DNA from: Carallia brachiata
Taxonomy: Eukaryota; Streptophyta; Magnoliopsida; Malpighiales; Rhizophoraceae
NCBI GenBank assembly: GCA_021464245.1
Contig: JADCRB010000001.1
Span: forward strand, 4,012,829 to 4,076,828
Direction: 5' to 3'
DNA: 64,000 nucleotides
The number at the start of each line of letters is the position of its first letter. The first letter of the stretch is position 1. Below the pieces are notes generated by a model. The model worked only from the letters and a program-made list of their open reading frames with translations, was not told the origin of the DNA and ran no database searches. Of this stretch, positions 49,880 through 61,181 are shown one piece after another. Both the position numbers and the translations under genes were made by a program.

Positions 49880-50600
49880 TGTGTTTATTTAATTATTTTA
49901 AAAAAGAGAATTATAAAAATTTAAATTATTAAAAGGGAGTCAAATAGGCCTTCATTTACCTTCTCAATTGGGAGAATAGAGAATAAAAAACTTAAATGAT
50001 GAAATAAGGAATTAAATAAGTTTCTATTATCAAAGATCTGAAGATTAATATGAACTGAAATTGTAAGTATTTTTCCTTTTCTCCAAAAACTCGAATGGTG
50101 TAACTTATTTTCCTTTATAAGAAAAAAAAAAAAGAGAATAAAATTATCAACTTTTCATTTTCAAAAAGAGACAAGAAAAGGGAAATTTGGAAGAAGGTTT
50201 TTGGCTTTTTTTTTTTTTTTTTAAAGAGGAGTTCTTTTCTTAAAAAATTTAGGGGGGTTTTTTTATTTTATTTAAGGTTCTTAAATAAGTTCCTAAATTT
50301 TCTTGAGAAGAGTTGAGACTTGGAGAGGAGCTTTTTTGTTTCCCCTTAATTGATGAATACATGATTTTTATTCTTTTAAAATTTTTAGTATTTTTTTATT
50401 TAAGTTAAAGAGGAGTTTTTTGTTTACTTTTTTTTTCTTAATATAATTAATAAATAGAGAAGTTTCTTTTATTTAAGTTGAAGAAGAGTTTTTTTTTTTT
50501 TTACCTTTTTTTCCTTTATCAATTAATGAAAAATTGCCACGTGTTAGACAGATAAAGTTGAAGACTTTCTATCAGTTTCCGTTTTACATATGTAATATAC
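49880..50600. repeat. dispersed AT-rich repeat, copy C
   Basis: Contains GAATGGTGTAACTTATTTTC, CTTTATAAGAAAAAAA, AATTGCCACGTGTTAGACAG and AGACTTTCTATCAGTTTCC in the same order as copies A and B. Confidence 0.5.
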
Positions 50601-50631
50601 ATAGATATAGATAGACATAGATAGACATAGA
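50597..50631. repeat. ATAGA/TAGACA microsatellite
   Basis: Imperfect repeats of ATAGATATAGATAGACATAG. Confidence 0.75.
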
Positions 50632-50895
50632 TATTTAATCTAACAATAAAAATTATAAAATATAAAAGTAATTATATTAATATGATATATTTGTATAAAT
50701 TAAATGTATAAATCATTCATTTTATTATTCAAACACTTTATTAGTTATTTCTGTAATTTGCAACAAGAATCAGTAATTAATAATATCGATCTGTAGCAGT
50801 AATATGGAGCAAGTAAACTAAACAGATTCATTCTTATTCTCGGTTTGTGGAAATCATAATTATCTTTTACCCTAATTAGAATTTACATAAAAAGT

Positions 50896-51011
50896 ATGTC
50901 AGTTTCACATTGCATGCATCTTTTCGAGAAAGGCCTAAGTATTACCGATGTGCACGGAGTAAAAGCTTTGGCAGCTCCATCTGAAGAGGACTTTGCCAAA
51001 AGGCATAGTAG
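50896..51011 (+). other. possible exon of an unrecognised gene
   Basis: The ATG at 50896 opens a frame with coding-like composition (LFEKGLSITDVHGVKALAA, PSEEDFAKRHS) that reaches a donor AG|GTATCT at 51012. No following exon was identified. Probably a gene fragment. Confidence 0.25.
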
Positions 51012-53030
51012 GTATCTTTCTTTACCATTATTCTGCTACTATTTAAGTTCGATTCTTTTGACCTTAGGCGATCCATATAGTTAAGGAAAGACATGCCTGT
51101 TACATGGAATAGAATGAACTATCTCTAGTCTTATAAAGAATGCATATTGTTGACAATAAATTGTATTATGATATCCAGGAGAAACTATGAGTAAAACTTT
51201 GCAGGTGAAAATGGATTCTAGGCAATTTTACAGTAAATGATGAGCATTAGAACATAACATCTTTCTTTGTGTATTTTCACTTTCAGAGATCAAGAAAAAA
51301 AAAAAAGGCCCGTAAAACATATCCAATTGTTATTGGAAATGTTTAAAAAAAAAAAAAGAATATTGATGCTGGTGAAACCCGTTCTCTTGTAAAACCAATT
51401 AAAGAGACCTAATGATTCATGTTATGCGCCTCCATTACAAGTAGTTTAGCGCCCGGGCCAAGTTATGAACTAAAGGTAAAGAAAATTTCAGTGTTTTAAG
51501 GATGAACAAAGTAATATAAAAATTTAAATACAGCATGAGGAGGCACACCTTCAAATGCAAGGCTGGCTTCCAAACATCCCTTTTATGGTTCGGCTATTTG
51601 TCTACAAACAAACGAAACATTTAGTAAGTAGATATAAAGTTACATGCATCTTTAATATACAGATATACATACATCTCTCTCTGTTTTTTTTTTTTTTTTT
51701 TTTTTTGTCTTTGAGATGGGTTATATATACATATATCTTTGAAATGCAGGAAAAATTAACTGTAATTAAGCGAGCGATTTCATTTAGCCGGCAATTTCAT
51801 TCACAAATTGAGATTCACAGTCAAAGCATCTTCCATTTAAGTAGTTCGATTCTCTTTTGGCTACATAACGAGTTCAAATTAAAGATTCTAAGAATTAAAG
51901 AAAGAAGAAAATAATGTTTAGGGGTGATGGATGTGGAGATGTAGAGGGAGAGAGAGTGTGGGGGGGGGGGGGCAACGTGGGGGACAGATAATGAGAATGT
52001 TTGAGATGTGGAGTGTAGAATAGGTAGAGGGGCTAAGTAATTAAGAAGTCTTAAACTTTAGATGATGTTTATAATTGAGTTCTAAACTTTTTTGAATTTT
52101 TAAATTAGTTCTTAATTTTAATTTTTATTTCATATAAGCCCCTTTTTAAATAGTAATTGATCAAATTGGTAAAAAAATAGTTTGATCTAACGAAACCTTA
52201 CAAAAAAAATTTCTAATATATCCTAAAAAACATAATTAAATTTACATATGTATTTTATTGAATCTCCCTTATTTTTCTTGCATATAAAAGGCAAATATTA
52301 TAAATTTTTATTACAAAAATTTATGATTTTTTCTTTATATTTGTGAGAGAAAAGAAAAAAAATTAGTGAAACACGCACACGGACATAATTACATATTTTA
52401 AGATCTTTTTGAGTATTCTTTTTTATATAATTTCAATTAGATCAAACTGCATATCTACCAATTTGATCAATTCTTGTTAAAAAAAGACTTATATGTAATG
52501 AAAATTAAAAGTTTAAAATTGATTTGAAATCTCCAAAAGTTTAGAACTTAACTGTAATAATCTCCAAAGGTTTATGACTTATTATCACCACATCCCTTTT
52601 ACAATTGGGATAATATTAGTTAAGAAAATTAAATCTATTATTAATTTTTGTAAATATTTTATTAAAGAATCTTTTCCCTAGAATTAGAGTAAATAAAATT
52701 AATAAAAACCTTAATGAAATCTGAATGATTTATTTGAGGTTTTGTTTTTTCATTTTTTGGGTGAAAGAAGTTGAGGTTTTCTATTAGTTACTACAATACT
52801 TATATGTATATGGATATAAATTAATTTTTTAGCCCTCGCGATACATGAATTTTTTCAACCTAGGTCATTAAGTATAGATTTTCAAGTAAATATTCACTCA
52901 TCATTTTAGTTCATCCATGCAGTTTTCCAAAAGCAAAGATGAGCATTATTGCGACGTGATCTTAGTTGAGAGGGCATGTTAGTCACAAAAAGTGTAATGA
53001 GACCCTGTAGTTGGGTGGGCTGGTGAAGTG
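51012..53030. other. AT-rich intergenic DNA
   Basis: No gene supported. It includes a long T-run (about 51686-51705) and a 13-G run at 51960-51972. Confidence 0.5.
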
Positions 53031-53139
53031 CCTTCGGCGAGAGCATTTATGCTTTTAACAAGAACCGAAGACCGAGACAAATTATATGGTTGTGGGTCCC
53101 TAACCTAATTTATCCGAGCGTGCATACATGTGTCGGTTG

Positions 53140-53200
53140 TAAGATCCTAGTCGTCTCCCGGTTGACGTGGATTTGTGGGCCCACAAATTAAAAAGAAAAA
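53140..53200 (+). promoter_or_regulatory. possible promoter element
   Basis: GTGGGCCCAC lies within this segment. TGGGCC (site II-like) motifs are common in promoters of plant housekeeping genes. It precedes the Lys-rich frame at 53269. Role inferred. Confidence 0.3.
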
Positions 53201-53268
53201 AAATTAATGGTTAGCTACAAAGGTTTGTAAAGGGCATAATGGATATTTCACACAACTTTTTTGTTTAA

Positions 53269-53511
53269 GTGTGGCAAGGGAGAAGTGGAGGCGGTAGATT
53301 GTTGCCGCAAAACAAAGGTCTGAAAAAAAAATTGAAAGAAACAAACAAAAAGAATAAAGAACACAGAGGAATGCATCAACTAATAGGGAGATTAAACAAA
53401 AACAAAGGTCTGAAAAAAAAAATGAAAGAAACAAACAAAAAGAATAAAGAACACAGAGGAATGCATCAACTAATAGGGAGATTGAACGAAGAAGAGCAAG
53501 AGGAGCAAGGT
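53269..53511 (+). other. Lys-rich frame with exact 30-codon duplication
   Basis: An open frame runs from 53269 to a donor-like CAAG|GTACGG at 53511. Two 90-bp copies (53311-53400 and 53401-about 53490) encode NKGLKKKLKETNKKNKEHRG plus MHQLIGRLN twice with one substitution. An acidic end follows (EEEQEEQ). The first in-frame ATG is at 53371, inside copy 1. A possible downstream exon lies at 54895-54987. Protein not recognised; it could be an untranslated leader instead. Confidence 0.3.
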
Positions 53512-54894
53512 ACGGATCTTCCAACTCCCAAGTCCCTTTTTCTTTATTCAATTTTTTGTCAACTTACTCATTCTATCTCCTTCCAGATTTTTTCTTCATG
53601 ATATCTCTTTTTAGGGTTTAGATTTTCCTTCAAAATTTGACAAATCCAACTTGAAAGCTAATTTTTTGTCAATTTGATTTTTTATTTCGTCCCAACTCTT
53701 GTAGAATGACAGTTGTTGTTCATTAGTTTCTTCCTTTTGTTTTTTGAATATATTGATTTTTAAATTTTAAATTTTTGTCAACCATATACCAGCCCACCTA
53801 TTGGCTATAATTATATGGGAAAATAATTTATCATAATTATCTATCTAGACTTGCTCCCAATTTGGGTTGTTATTTATGGGTTAACAAAGTTCTTATAATG
53901 AGTTATTGGAAAGAATCACTCACAAGAGATGTAGTCCAAATACTAGTTATAAGTTAAGGTTGTATTAATAAGTTGCAGGAACCATTCAGGCTAATTGAAG
54001 GAACCATTGACGTGAACTTTTGTATCAAGTGATGGCACCTCTATAGTAAAAACGTCTACTGCTATAACAATCTTGAATATGCTCTGTGTTATTGTGTAAG
54101 ATAACAATGGGAAGACTGATTTTTAAACTATATTTTCCCTTTAGTAATACTGCAAAATTATAACTTGTCAATAATACCTTACATTCATAGAATTCGATAG
54201 AATTCTTGTTTGATTTTTTTACAAATGAATACTTAGAGCAGAAAAAAGCAAATCTGTACTTTTTATTTGGAAATTGATATGATAAGTTATATAAATTGCA
54301 ACGGGAAGACAATTGGTTTGTGATACAAATTTAGCTTTACCTTAATCACCATGTATTAATTAACCTGCATGCAGTATGCAGAGGTTATTGGTTTTTGAAT
54401 GCTGCTATAGTCTTTTTCTTAGAAATGAAAACAAAAATTTGTTACAGATATAATGCTTCAGATTTAAATTAATTTCTTCACACTTAAAATTGTGGTCATT
54501 TTTCATTGAATTTTATCTTTTTCATTTGGAATAATTGATAATTTATGCCACGGTGGTGTTTTTTTAATTTATGTTTTCTTTTGTAAACCTTACACTATTG
54601 CTAGCCTACAAGACAGTTTCGAGAATAATAAGCTTAAAAAAAAAATGGTCCATCTTACATTACAGTTTCATGTTTTTTTGTTTAAGCTTGATTGGTGTAT
54701 GGGTTGCTCTGAAATTCCACATTGTTAAGGCCACTGACAATTTTTACAACTTAAATTTCTATTTGGACTTGACTTTTCTTTGCCTTTCTAGCATCTAGGT
54801 CTTTCCCATATTAGTGTTATCTTGGACTAAGTGTTATAATCTTAATGCCGCTTTTGTTTATGTAATGATATTTTGGTTATCAACAAAGAAATCA

Positions 54895-54987
54895 TGCCCG
54901 TCGACAAGGTTCTATCATACTGTGCAGAGGAAGAAGGTGATCTAAAAAAAAGGAGAACAGTTAAGGATGGCTTATTCTTGATGTAAT
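54895..54987 (+). other. short ORF, possible last exon
   Basis: M-P-V-D-K-V-L-S-Y-C-A-E-E-E-G-D then LKKRRTVKDGLFLM and stop. AATAAA signals follow near 55050 and 55110. Charged composition is similar to the frame at 53269, but the splice link is not proven. Confidence 0.25.
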
Positions 54988-55859
54988 GGAGCAAATTTAG
55001 GCGGATGTTATTTCTTATTAGTCACAAACTAATGGTGTAGAATTCAATAAATAGTTTTCAGGCCTTATTTTTGATGTATTGTGCTTTTTATTTGTGTACA
55101 AACTACAAATAAATTTTGAATGAATGAATGTTAGTGAACTTCTCAAGCGACTCTAGTTTTTGTTTCCTCTCACAACTGCAGCCATATGCATTTTTTGTCC
55201 TTTTTTTCACGATGAATTTCGGTGTTCTTTGAACGTGATTGGCTAATTTTAGCTTGTTCTCTTTTTCTTTCTTTTTGAGGTTTTTTTTTTCTTCTTTGAA
55301 TAGAGCAAATGTGAATTTATGCTACTATTCGCTAAATTTCCCAGTGTAAGAATGAAGTCCCAATGCATTCTAATTATTTTCTATGCATTTGGAACTCATA
55401 AGTTGGAGAAACATTTTGAAGGTTATGCTAAAGTCTCATGTTGAATTCCAGTTTATCAAGCTTCTTCATTGGCGAAAGGTGTATCAGTTCTGATGTCACT
55501 GTATATGTTGGTCATAACTTATTGGGATCCTTTGCTACAAGAAGCAATCAAACAGAAGAGATGGAATGCAAAAGTTGCAAATCATATGATAACTCTCTTA
55601 CTTTGATTTAATAATTGGTGAAAGTTGGAAAAAATTTGGACAGCATTCTGTTTAAACGTTAGGATCTTGAATGATTGCACATGAGTTGTGCTAAAATTTG
55701 ACAAACAAAAATTAAATTTAGAGACAAATTGATATAAATGCATGGGTTCGCTTTTTGTTAAGTTATATGAATGAGTTTACTTTTTCATACAAAAAATTAT
55801 CTAGAAAAGAGTCATGATAATTTGTAACGAGAATAGTTATAGTTTGCAAATGGAAATAG

Positions 55860-57055
55860 ATATATAAAATAAGGTTTCCACTTTTTTTTCCCTTAAATAT
55901 TATATATAATTTGTTTAAAACATAACATGCTAAAACATGTCGTACTTGAACTTTTGCTGATCAACAATTTATATATCTATATATTCTTGTGGAAAGAATG
56001 TTTCATATTTTTGTAACAAAACTATTATAGTTTGGAAATGGAAAAAAAAAAAACTCCAATTTTTTTTACAATTTTTTTTGGAAACAATGCCTTGTAATTT
56101 TGTAATAAAAAGTATTATTATCTGCATATAAAACAAATAAAAAGTGAGGATTCTACTGTTATGTTTTCCCAAAGTATAAGTGAAAGTTGTTTACAAACTA
56201 GCATTATAAAGATAATAGTTGGTATCCTATCTCTTGTCTACTTTGTATTTAATTTCGAATGGAAACGATGTCTGATCATTTTTCAACTAATGTGTGATAA
56301 TTTGAAAATAAAACCAGATATAAAGCAAAAAATAGCATGCTTTTCTGTTTTTCCAAATTTTGACTAGAATTTGTTTACAGACAAGCATAATAAGACAACA
56401 TTTAGTATCTGAAGTCTAGTGTATTCCATGTTTAATCCCAAAATATTTTTTAGAAATGAGTCCTTATTTTTTTGCAAGTAAAGCTCTTATATTGCATTAC
56501 AAACAGATAAAAAGTGAGGTTTCTAATATTATGTTTTCCCAAATCTTAAGTGGAATTTGTTTACAAGCTCTCATGATAAAGGCACTTGTTGGAATCTAAA
56601 GTCTAGTTATTCTGAGTTTTATTTTGACAAATTCTTTAAGACACGATTCCTTGTGTTTTTGTAACTGAAATTGATATAATTTAAAAATAAAAAGAGGGGA
56701 AAAGTGGGGCTTCCACCTTTATATTTTCCTAAATATTAAGCGAAATTCATTTACAAGCATGATAAAGGCAACAGTTGGTATCCAAGATCTGAAGGATTAG
56801 GGTGCTGTTATTGTGCAGGAAGAATTTGAGTATCATAATCCTAAAGCACACTAAATAGATAAATAAAGTGTCATCTTCATTACATTGACAATAGGTAGTA
56901 GCCCAAGTCTTCTAAATTTTTATTTTGAACATTGAATGGAACAACTACTATTATTTTTGAAAGAAATTTGTTGACGTTTGCAACTAATTAAAAAAAATGA
57001 GTCTTCCACTTTTATGTCTCCCCAAATGTGAATTTGACTTTAATTAGGAAGTAAT
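55860..57055. repeat. degenerate tandem array, about 185-bp unit
   Basis: The landmark ATTTGTTTACAAGC recurs near 56187, 56371, 56556 and 56747 (spacing 184, 185, 191), with weaker copies near 55910 and 57030. Each unit also has AAAAAGTGAGG, TATGTTTTCCCAAA and GATAAAGGCAACAGTTGGTA blocks. Copies are strongly diverged. Confidence 0.7.
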
Positions 57056-57599
57056 TTGACTTAAACAACACTTTGTGTCATAAGTTTTTTGTACTTTTAT
57101 CCTTAAAAATGATTTGAAATTAAAGCTATTATTTATGAAATAAGACGGGTTAAGTTTTACAAATAGTAACTGAAAACAGTAAAAAAAGATATCTACATCA
57201 AAATATTTTCCACTTAATGTAACATACAATTTTTATAATTTAAATTATTCACTTCTCATTAAGCTTTGTATAGGTCATATTTCGTTTAACTTCAATAAAA
57301 ATTGATTGAAAACTTGTTTTTTTGACGGAAATGTGGTCACTAAAACTATTTCAATTTACCATGCCATATACATTAGAAAGTGTCCTACCTATTATGTGAT
57401 CCTTGTTTATTGCTGATATAATTCATGAAATGAGATAAACATGTTTATGGAGATAAAAGTGTTATTATTATCGATAACAAACAAATAGAATATTTTGCTT
57501 TCATTTTTATTGTTTTACGAAATCATACTTACAAACAGTTCCAAGATGTATGCCATAGAAAGAACCTTAAGTATAGAATCTCTTAGCACTTTGCCAACC

Positions 57600-57785
57600 A
57601 TTAATTGTAATTTTTTTACAAAATAGCAATAGTAGAGATGGGAGACTATCACAATTATTCATAATTTTTATTCCAAAAAATTGAATTGAAAGTGCTACTG
57701 TTATTTTAGAATTTAAATCCGTAAACTATTAAAAGTAAGGACAAAAAAAAAAGTCAGCTTTAAACTTTTATGTAATCTGCAACCA
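57600..57785. repeat. outlying copy of the 185-bp repeat family
   Basis: Contains TTTTATTCCAAAAAATTGAA, AGTGCTACTGTTATTTT and TAAACTATTAAAAGTAAGGA, related to 56900-57010 and to 58690-58830. Confidence 0.45.
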
Positions 57786-58500
57786 CTAATTGTAATTATT
57801 TACAAAATAGGAACTATTACACACTTTCAAAGATAAACTTGTGGTTGGTTCAAAAGATGTGCAAAAAGGTGGCCTTCTAATCATAGTAGCTTGCTCAAAA
57901 GCCAAAGCAATCTCAATCAGCTTTGGTTCAATGCCCTTAAATCCACCAAAACAAATGCTAAATGGCATTGCAGTGCCATCTCTCCAACTGGGATAGTAAT
58001 TCTTGGGTATCCTTCGATTGCTAGTACAGGAATTGCATAAATACCTAGTGTCACCACTGCATCTAAATTGTTTTCTACCATCAGTTTCTCAAATTCATCT
58101 TGTGACAGCTTTTCTATTAACTCCGCAACCTCTTTCTCTTCATCTCCAATGCCACTTGTGTCTCCTCTCACTTTATGAATGTGTCTTGACCATACTCTTT
58201 AACCTTTTTCCTGCATTTGACGTAGAATTAATTAATGTAACTTGAAAAGGAGTTGTTGCTCCATTTATTTGGCTCATATCATAGCTTGAATCTTCTCTTT
58301 GAGTGACTAAAAATTCATGAAACATAATTGACTATATTCAATGGGACAAATACAAGAGCTTACAAGATCAAGTTTATTGTGGTTGAAAGCAACAATGTTA
58401 GAAAGTGACCACCCTAGAGAAGTAACTAGCTCTTTTATGTAATCATTCAAGAAAAGCTTGAAGTCAACCATCATTAGTGCAAATAAATCACTTTGCTTTG
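57786..58500 (-). pseudogene. amidase family gene, 3' part, frame-broken
   Basis: Two exons survive on the - strand. The upstream one (58364 to about 58500) reads MVDFKLFLNDYIKELVTSL then GWSLSNIVAFNHNKLDL, followed by a GTAAGC donor. The intron spans 58211-58363. The second (57786-58210) reads VKEYGQDTFIK, then EEKEVAELIEKLSQDEFEKL, DAVVTLGIYAIPVLAIEGYP, ITIPVG and MPFSICFGGFKGIEPKLIE, ending after RRPPFCTSFE. This is the C-terminal region of plant amidase-signature enzymes (amidase/fatty acid amide hydrolase relatives), which hydrolyse amides. Catalytic Lys and Ser residues lie in exons not present here. Three frame breaks are seen, near 58208, 58170 and 57975. The retained intron argues against a retrocopy. 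Confidence 0.8.
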
Positions 58501-58689
58501 CATCGAAATTTACTACTCAAGATCGTTTACTACAATAGCGTTTCTTTTCCTAGAATTTTTAACAGTAATGAGCATTATATGAACAGGAAAGCACAGAAAA
58601 AGTAAACGCTAGACAGAACTATAAAAAAATTAAATACTTCATATGAACAAGAAAGCATAGAATTGTATCAATATTTGCTATCTCAGTAA

Positions 58690-58850
58690 TGGGCATCCCA
58701 AGTCTTTTTTACTTTTATTCTAAAAAATCACTTGAAAGGACTACTGTCACTTTTGAAACCAAATTCGTTAACTATGGAAACCAAATCTGTAAAATGACTT
58801 GATAAAAGGTCAGTCTTCAACATACTCACTCAAATACAATAATAATAATA
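58690..58850. repeat. outlying copy of the 185-bp repeat family
   Basis: GGGCATCCCAAGTCTTTTTT, ATTCTAAAAAATCACTTGAA and CTACTGTCACTTTTGAAACC parallel 56890-57010 and 57640-57780, so the amidase relic is flanked by the same family. Confidence 0.45.
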
Positions 58851-61180
58851 AAATAAATCAATAAAAAAAAGAACGGGCAAGACTACCAAATCAGTTTCAC
58901 ATATTGAATCTCTTAGGCACTATCAATTTCTTAAATAACATTTTATCTTTCTTGAACGCGATTAAGGAGCAGCAAACCTTTATTATGCAATAAACAATGC
59001 TAAGGTTTTCTTTTTGATTTTAACCAATTATCAGCAAATGTCATAGAACAGACAATGATTGACAAACGATCAGCATTCTCACTTTAGATTACCGATGAGA
59101 CTGACGCCATAATTGAATTTTAGAAAGTTAACACTGAGTTTAATGATGTGGAGTACCTAGCTTGGTATCCCTTCAAAACAAAATCACAAAGATAAACCAA
59201 TTTTTTAATTCCAAAACCTATTATCTCTTCTATTACAATTCGTGAATATGTAGACAAGACAATCTTAACCATAGTTTCTAATCATTAGATGTATAAATAA
59301 AAATAAGAAGGCACAACAAATGGGGCTTGCTAAGCTCCCTCAAACTGGCTATACTCATTCTTGATTTCCAAGTAAATAACTCACACAATTAGCAACTCAA
59401 CCCCTCCAAAAATACCAGCACAATTTCCTGGTGACACATGCGAGTGTCCACGAAACATTTATCATGACGCTAAAAAAGACTCTTTAATAACAATTTGAGA
59501 GAAAAAACATTTTGAGAAAAAAACATATAAAATTCTAACAATATCCTGGTCACAATACATAGAAGCTTTGTAAGATTTCAAAGCACTTTTCTTTTTAGTA
59601 CAACAGAAAAGGAAACATCAAACCAACTAAAGACTAAATCCAACCCCCAACAAAATCTACTTCTAAAATAGAACCCAAAGATGTTCAATGTGAAGTCGAG
59701 ATTGGCAAGAGCTTTGAACAATTTTAAATAAATATTTCCCAATCAACATAGTAAGATAGTTGGACATAATTAAAGCCTTTTAAACAAAGGAATCATGTGT
59801 GAATACATACCCATTAAACAGGATAAAGAACACAGTAAATTATGAAATTTATACCGCAATCTTTTTCCCATGCGAATATAAACCAGTTCACCCACCAACA
59901 AGTAAACATGGAATCAATAGAGTTTTTATGATTCTAAAACTCACATGTTTGTTATTTGTGACAAATCATAGAATAGGAAAAAATAATTTTTTTTCTTATG
60001 CATGCAACCATGGTGGCCTATAGACAACTTACCCAGACGAAAATGGTAAAAAATCCTCCAAAAAGTTTGTTTGTTCGGTCAGTTGCCACTTCTATACAAC
60101 AAATCATTACTGAATGCGACCAATTTTAGAATTCCCATAAACATTCATAACTACCATACAATGTTTCTTCTCGCAAGAACTTCAACTGGCCACCACGATT
60201 TCTACATCACAATAAATATTTGCAAATGACGGCAACAATCAAACCTTGTGGTGATTATAGCAATAGCTCTAAATTGCTGCTTTTAGACCAAGATACTGTG
60301 GCTACCAAAAATCTTGTCTTTGAGCTTTCCAACAATACACTTCTTCAAATTTCTGCTTCTAGACTAAGATGTCGTGCCCACTAGAAATTTCTACAACCTA
60401 ATCCCTAAATTATTTCCCACCAACACAATTCTTCTTTTATTTTTTGGCGGTGTCTCTCCAATGTTTTTCGACCTCTTTTTGTTTCTGTAACCACGCTTGA
60501 TGGCTTTCTTTTGATCGCTAAAAAGAAAAGCCTTATAAAATATCAATTATGCCCTTGCCAAACCCAACATAGCTTTTCATTTTTTTTTTAATTTTTCACT
60601 TGTGGGGCCTACATGTTACGTCAATCAGCATTACATTGGTACATTACAATCGGCATCTCGACATTTTCTCAATTTATCCTTAGCATTTGAATGGCCAATA
60701 TAATGCCAGATGTCATATTCGGAAAAAAAAGGACCATTAGGTAGCCAAACTAATGCATCTAGAGAGGCAGTCTAGATTATGAGTCCCACAAAAAAATAAT
60801 ATAAAAAATTATGAAAAATTTGAATAACAGTTTAAGGGTCTGAAAATTCGAATTTCAAATTTAAAAATCCAAAAGGGCTGAGAGAAGTTTGTTTCCTTTT
60901 CTTTTCTTTTATCTTTTATCTTTTTCCTTTTCTTAATACTCAACAACAACCAGACCTTTTAGTAAAGGCTTTAACAGCACTTGGATGGGAAAATGGAAAT
61001 CAATTGAGGGGAGGAAAGAGGAATTCAGATTCTCAATTTGAGGGTCCTCTCTCCAAAAATCAAACTTCTTTTTTTATTCCTTATATTGTTTATTCCTAAT
61101 TCTCCCATTTTCTGCTAATTCTTCGAAATGCAAAAGCTTTTTTTTTTTTGATATTTTTTGGGTGTATTTTGACAAAATAA
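58851..61180. other. AT-rich intergenic DNA
   Basis: No gene supported. The end of this stretch (60890-61180) is CT-rich and may be the promoter or leader of the gene model that follows. Confidence 0.45.
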
Positions 61181-61181
61181 G

